Below are positions 59,409-64,000 of a stretch of 64,000 bases of DNA, piece after piece. The notes beneath the pieces were generated by a model. That model was given only the letters and a program-made list of their open reading frames with translations, was not told the origin of the DNA and ran no database searches. The stretch's first letter is position 1; every line of letters starts with the position of its first letter. A program made the position numbers and the translations under genes. Origin of the DNA: Malania oleifera (taxonomy: Eukaryota; Streptophyta; Magnoliopsida; Santalales; Ximeniaceae); NCBI RefSeq assembly GCF_029873635.1, contig NC_080426.1, positions 57,010,673 to 57,074,672 of the forward strand, read 5' to 3'.

Positions 59409-59924
59409 TTATAGGGTTCTATTTTTTCTTTCAACAACTCCATTTTGTTGCGGTGTCCTAGGTGCTGAAAAATTATGATTTATCCCATGTTCATTATAGA
59501 ATTTTTCAACTTCTTTGTTTTTAAACTCCTTAGCTTGATCACTTCTAAAACTTGTTACATTATAACCTTTTTCATTTTGTAATTTTTTGCATAAGGTGAT
59601 TAGCATATTACAAGCTTCATCTTTGTTTGCTAAAAATAATACCCAAGTAAATCTTGAATAGTCATATACTATTACGAAGGCATACTGCTTACCTCCTAGG
59701 CTTAGGGTTCTAGTTGGACCGAATAAGTCAAGGTGCAAAAGTTCTAGGGGTCTTTTAGTGGACACGGATTTTTTCTTTTTAAAACTTGTTTTGACTTGCT
59801 TTTCCTTTTGGCATGCATCACACATCTTGTCTTTTATGAAACTTTTACAAGATTTTTCTTTGATAATTTGGATAGTAGGTCCATGCTAGCATGTCTCAAT
59901 TTCCTATGCCATAACCAACTTATT
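59409..59924 (-). pseudogene. Copia integrase, zinc-binding and core domain
   Basis: From 59924 the HHCC zinc-binding region is readable (WHRKLRHASMDLLSKL, then CDACQKEKQ) but is crossed by a frameshift near 59850. The rve core at 59825-59409 has the DDE residues in LHLDLFGP, FRSDQAKEF and QNGVVERKN. Ends in TAA. Role: inserts the element cDNA into the genome. Confidence 0.85.
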
Positions 59925-60335
59925 TCATTCATTGCTGCCAAGCAAGTCACATTTTGATTCATTAGTTTCAAGGTTTATATAATAAACATTATTTATCCTA
60001 TGAGCTATAAATAAGGTTTTATTTTCCTTAGGATTTTGGATAACACATTTTTCTTTCTTAAAGATTATTTCAAACCCTTTGTCACTTAATTGGCTAATGC
60101 TCAAAAGGTTGTGTTTTAATCCGTCTACTAATAATACATTATCAATGGTAAGAGAAGGTTCTTTACCAATTTTCCCAATACCAATAATTTTACCTTTGGC
60201 ATTGTCACTGAAGGTGACATATCCTCCATCCTTTTGTCTTAGAGAGGAAAACTTGGTCTTATCGCCGATCATGTGTCTTGAACACCCGTTGTCCAAGTAC
60301 CACTTATCTGTTGATGGGGTTGTCCTAAAACAAAC
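59925..60335 (-). pseudogene. Copia aspartic protease and linker
   Basis: Same frame as gag. The catalytic region reads WYLDNGCSRHMIG, i.e. DNG rather than DSG/DTG, followed by LVDGLKHNLLSISQL and a GAG_pre-integrase-like stretch. A 4-bp duplication (CTTG) near 59945 shifts the frame into a stop at 59925. The family enzyme cleaves the gag-pol polyprotein. Confidence 0.8.
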
Positions 60336-62120
60336 CTACAATGGAGGATTCATTGTGTTAGTCTTTGGAACCCAAATTCTTTTAACTTTCTTTGTTTTGT
60401 TGTTAGTTCCATTATTAACTTTCCATACTCCTTGTACTTTAACATACTTTCTTTTTAGTGGGCAATTGAATATTACATGACCTTTAGTCTTGCACATATA
60501 GCAAGTGGTGTGTTCATGTTTGTTATTTGAGGAAGTGCTAGCATAGTGCTTGGCTTCCTTAACAAAGTATCCCATGTATCATTTCTTATTCTTTTTATTT
60601 GTTTTACCATTATATCCTATTCTTTCTTTATTTCCATGAAGCCTTTACTGTCCAATCATTTTTTCAAAATTATCTTTACCTTTGGTAAAGTTATATATAA
60701 TTTTCTCCTTATCATCTACTAATTTCTTAAGTTCATTTACTTCTAAATCTTTTTTATTCAAATTTTCTTTATGAGTTTTGCCTAATTCTTAAGTTACTTT
60801 ATTTACTTCCTCTTCTAATGTTTCAATACCAGAGTCTTTTTCTTTTTCAATGATTTTGAATGATTCAAGTTGCTTTAAGAGTTCTTTATTTTGATCTTTC
60901 AAAGTTATATTTCTCTTGGAAATTTTTCTGAATCTCTTATGCAAAGAAAACAACTCAGCTTGAAATTCCTTATAGGAAGGCATGCTGTCACATGACTCAT
61001 CACATGACTCATTGTAAGATTTTGTAGAGGACTAGTAGGAGTTTACCTCTTCTTCATTTGCCATAAAGCATATATTTGCCATCTCTTGTCCGCTTGATTC
61101 GTTTTCTGTTTTGCTTGAATTTGAATCATCCCAAGTAGTTTTCAAAGCTTCCTTCTTTTTCTTCTTTTCTTTCTTGAGCAACGGACAATCCGGTTTGATA
61201 TGCCCTGGTTTCTTGCAATGATAGCATATTGGAGGTTCATTATTACTTTAATTTTCTTTCCTACTTGTCTCTCCTTTTTTAGTTTTCTTTTTATTAAACT
61301 TTCTAGGAAATCTTTTATTCTTTCTATAGAACTTACCTAGTCTCTTAGTGATGAATGCTAATTCATCTTGATCTGAGTCACTTGTTTCACTTTCCTCTTC
61401 ACTAGAGCTGTGGCTAGATACTTTTAGTGCAATGGATCTTTTATGCTTTGGTTCAGGATTCCTTTCTTTTAAGGCCATTTCATAGGTAAGAAGTGAACCT
61501 ATGAGTTCATCTAAAGAGGTGGTTTTAAGGTTTCTACCTTCTGTGATAGCTGTAGCCTTTGGTTCCCATATAGAGGGAAGGCCTCTTAGAATTTTTCTAA
61601 TCATTTCGTAGGTAGTATAAGTTTTCCCTAAGGCACTTAATGAATTTATTATGTGGGTAAATCTGGTGTATATACTTGATATTATTTCATCAGAATTCAT
61701 CTTGAATGCTTCATATTCGCTTGTCAACATGTCTATTCTATTGTCTCTAACATCAATTGTTCCTTTATATGTTACTTCTAGTTTTTCCCAAATTTCTTTG
61801 GCCATATTGCAGGCCATGACCCTATTAAATTCGTTAGCATCTAGAGCACAGTATAGAACATTTATAGCACTTGAGTTGATTTGAAGCATCTTATAGTCTG
61901 AATCAATCAAATGCTTTTTCTATTTTGGAATATGTTTTCCATCTACTATCTTGGTGGGAATAAGGTCTCCATCCATAACTACTTCCCATGTTTTCCAATC
62001 CATGTGCTGGAGATAAATTTGCATTCTCTTTTTCCAAAAGGTGTAATTTTGTCCACAGAAGATTAGTGGACGGGTTGAGGATTGGCCCTCAACAAAGGGT
62101 GCTACTCCTATATTTGCCAT
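60336..62120 (-). pseudogene. Sirevirus-like gag, one frame with six nonsense codons
   Basis: ATG 62120 opens MANIGVAPFVEGQ; the N-terminal region has FCGQNYTFWKKRMQIYL and WEVV-DGD-IPTKIVDGK. The UBN2 core spans 61910-61450 (NVLYCALDANEFNRVMACNM, EIWEKLEVTYKGT, ILRGLPSIWE, LDELIGSLLTYE), followed by an acidic Ser stretch and a basic KKTKKG segment. Then a CCHC knuckle (CYHCKKPGHIKPDC, near 61210), a coiled coil (60983-60800, LHKRFRKISKRNITLKDQNKELLKQLESF) and a second CCHC (CYMCKTKGHVIFNC, near 60500). Stops at 61920, 61248, 61032, 60789, 60645 and 60579 all lie in this one frame; 60336 is the next. No frameshift. Gag would form the particle and bind RNA. Confidence 0.85.
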
Positions 62121-62163
62121 TTTATCTTTTTTATAGTTTCTTGTTAAGAGTTACTATAATTAG

Positions 62164-62175
62164 GCTCTGATACCA
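62164..62175 (-). other. Retrotransposon primer-binding site
   Basis: Minus strand TGGTATCAGAGC, two bases inside the LTR end at 62178 and 44 bp before the gag ATG. Confidence 0.9.
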
Positions 62176-62177
62176 AT

Positions 62178-63960
62178 TGAAATTTAGGATAGCAACCAAG
62201 AGGCGGGGGGTGAATTGATATTTAGATTAAACTTATTATTTTTCTTTTTATTCTTACTTATTGTAATTCAAGACTCTAAAAGTGAATTAATCAATTTGCA
62301 ATTTAAACCAAATCACACTACAAACTTAAAACAAAATACAATCCAATCATATATAAAACTCAACCAATCATTCAAGAATAATTTTTCCCTTTGATAGAAG
62401 TCTTGTAGCTATTTTACAAAGCCTGTTTTGAATGAATTTTTATTGCTTTATCTCTTAACCAAGATTTCCACAAATTAACCAATGTACTCCCTTTTGGTTT
62501 TCCGCAAATGATTAATAAAAACATACTTTCTTAAATCAAGAGACTTCCTTGAATATAGCCCTGCAACCTACACTTGATATACACAGTATATAATGCATAA
62601 AGTAAAGAGAGCAAAGAGAAGAAGAACACCGAGATTTACGAAGTTTAGCTTATTCCCAGCTTATGTCCTCGCCTTTGGTTAATTCCACCAAAGGATTCCA
62701 CTAAGTATGCTCTTTACCGAGCAGAGCAAGCCTTTACAAAAATCTCTCTTTTAGGTAGAGAAACCTCTCCAAGTGAACAATCCTCACTCGATACAACGAT
62801 CCAAACAAGCCTTGAACCGTCAATAATATAAAGAGATTGCTATAATGATCTGTGTACAAAAGAGACTCTCAAAATAGAGTAGAGTTGTACAAGTTAGAGC
62901 ACAATCAATACTTCAATCAAATAAACAGTAAAGAAACCATGAAACTCAAGTGTTTAGAGATCACCAAGAGTTTGTTTTGAATAATCAAACTCAGAGTATG
63001 TATCTTGGCTTTGATATTTCAGCAGAGTTTCAGAACTTTTCTCCCAGATGGAATGTGAGCAATAGAAAGCTTTGAGAGATTGAATGCTTTAATTTCAAGA
63101 GAGCTGAGTAATTGCTTGGGTGATAAAATTCTTGAGTTTAAAGGAGTATTTATAGGCATTCTTGGCTTCGTTTCCTTGTTCCCTAAGTATCTTTGAGTGG
63201 TTTCCAAGTTTTTTCAACGTTCATATTTTGGAAAACCAATTTTTGAAATTTTCCCGTTGGAGTTTAAAAAAATAAAGCCCGTCGAGTCAGTCGGTTGGAC
63301 AGGTGCCTGGGTAGTTCAAAAATCATAGGGTTAGTCGGCTGGACAAGCAACTGGCACCATTTTGTCTCCCAAAAATTATTTCAAGAAATTGTCAGTCGGC
63401 TGGCAAAACACAGTTCATTTTGAGTCAGTCGGCTGACTATCAGTCGATTGGGTAATTTTGCCTTGGTTAAGTAAGTCGGTTGGGTAGACAAAAGACTGGT
63501 TTTTCTTTTGATTTTTCCATTTCAGCTTTACACTTATGATTTGATTTTTCATAAAATATTTCAGGGATTTAAAAATGAGTTTCTTAAGTTCATATTGGTC
63601 CCTTAAAGAGCTTCATATTTTCTAAATTGTCATTTGATACGAAGTACTTACATCAAGCTTTTCTTAAACATGATGCTTCAAGTCTTTGATAAGCCTCTTG
63701 ACTTCAAGTCCCTTTTTATCTTTAAGCTTTTAAGTACTAAGGCTTCAAGTCTTCTTCTTTACTGCTTGAAAAGATTTGTTGAAACTTTCTCTTGACATGA
63801 TAAAAATGCACAACTTGTTCTCTTGATGATACTTTAATTCATAACTTCTTTCTCTTGTGTTGAGATATATATTCCTAAAACAAAATCACTCAACAAGCAA
63901 GTTATACCAGCATCATTTGTTATCATCAAAATAAGATTGAAAAGCCTCATTTGGCCAACA
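62178..63960 (-). mobile_element. Family A Copia 5' LTR (copy A3)
   Basis: Minus strand TGTTGGCCAAATGAGG (63960) to ...CCTAAATTTCA (62178), 1783 bp. Array at 63280-63480. Blocks 'gcctttggt' with 'aaaggattcca' and 'ttccgcaaatg' are shared with the A2 and A1 LTRs. Confidence 0.9.
63280..63480. repeat. CAGTCGGCTGGAC motif array in A3 LTR
   Basis: Six to seven copies (cagtcggttggac, tagtcggctggac, cagtcggctggc, cagtcggctgac, cagtcgattggg, aagtcggttggg), near-palindromic CAGYCGRCTG core. Confidence 0.85.
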
Positions 63961-64000
63961 ACCTTGAACTCCACAACAAAATAAAGTTGTTGAAAGAAAG

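Larger units (their letters stand above)
57546..63960 (-). mobile_element. Sirevirus-like Copia element A3, 3' truncated
   Basis: 5' LTR 62178-63960, primer site 62164-62175, gag and pol in one reading frame down to 57546, where RNase H breaks off. Gag has two zinc knuckles separated by a coiled coil. No env-like ORF, PPT or 3' LTR of the same family remains. Confidence 0.85.

Noticed and set aside
1..64000. tRNA or rRNA genes
   Set aside because: No cloverleaf-forming A/B-box pair or rRNA-like conserved block noticed; the tRNA-like words are primer-binding sites.

Overview
The window looks like nuclear DNA from a flowering plant, probably a eudicot. It is AT-rich, has one intact intron-rich plant gene, and is otherwise packed with decayed retrotransposons and microsatellites. 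No bacterial, organellar or viral gene layout is visible. The species cannot be named from the sequence.

The one gene I am confident is intact is an auxin response factor (ARF) of the ARF9/ARF11/ARF18 type on the minus strand, coding 27591 down to 23900. Fourteen coding exons join without any frame break into 703 codons with the order B3 DNA-binding domain, ARF domain, middle region, PB1 domain. Its leader carries three very short upstream ORFs, poly-G/GA modules and a TATA-like element, and one intron uses a GC donor.

Left of the gene: 1-1254 and 12110-14640 are inverted relatives of one Ty3/gypsy-type LTR. 1255-8692 is a patchwork of Copia LTRs, primer-binding sites and gag scraps of several families. 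8693-12109 is AT-rich with a minisatellite and a MITE candidate. 15580-22198 is a nearly full-length but broken L1-type LINE on the minus strand (ORF1 with DUF4283, ORF2 with endonuclease, reverse transcriptase and RNase H, 5' tandem repeats and an A-rich tail).

Right of the gene: 29185-29564 is a cluster of bZIP-type palindromes upstream of a TATA box. Its CT-rich leader is split by a 2.7-kb Del/Tekay-type LTR (29680-32364). From 33641 to 56647 there is a nest that can be resolved by target-site duplications. A solo LTR (TSD CGTAC) contains a non-autonomous Copia element (TSD GGCTC). That element's 3' LTR holds another LTR-bounded insertion (TSD TATAT), whose own LTR is broken by a composite Sirevirus-like block carrying gag, RT/RNase H and an extra ORF in the env-like position. 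56841-63960 holds a further LTR half and a 3'-truncated Sirevirus-like gag-pol with its 5' LTR.

The most interesting signal is shared by nearly all these Copia LTRs. Each carries an array of short, (near-)palindromic motifs, and the core sequence differs from family to family. One such array also sits between pol and the env-like ORF.
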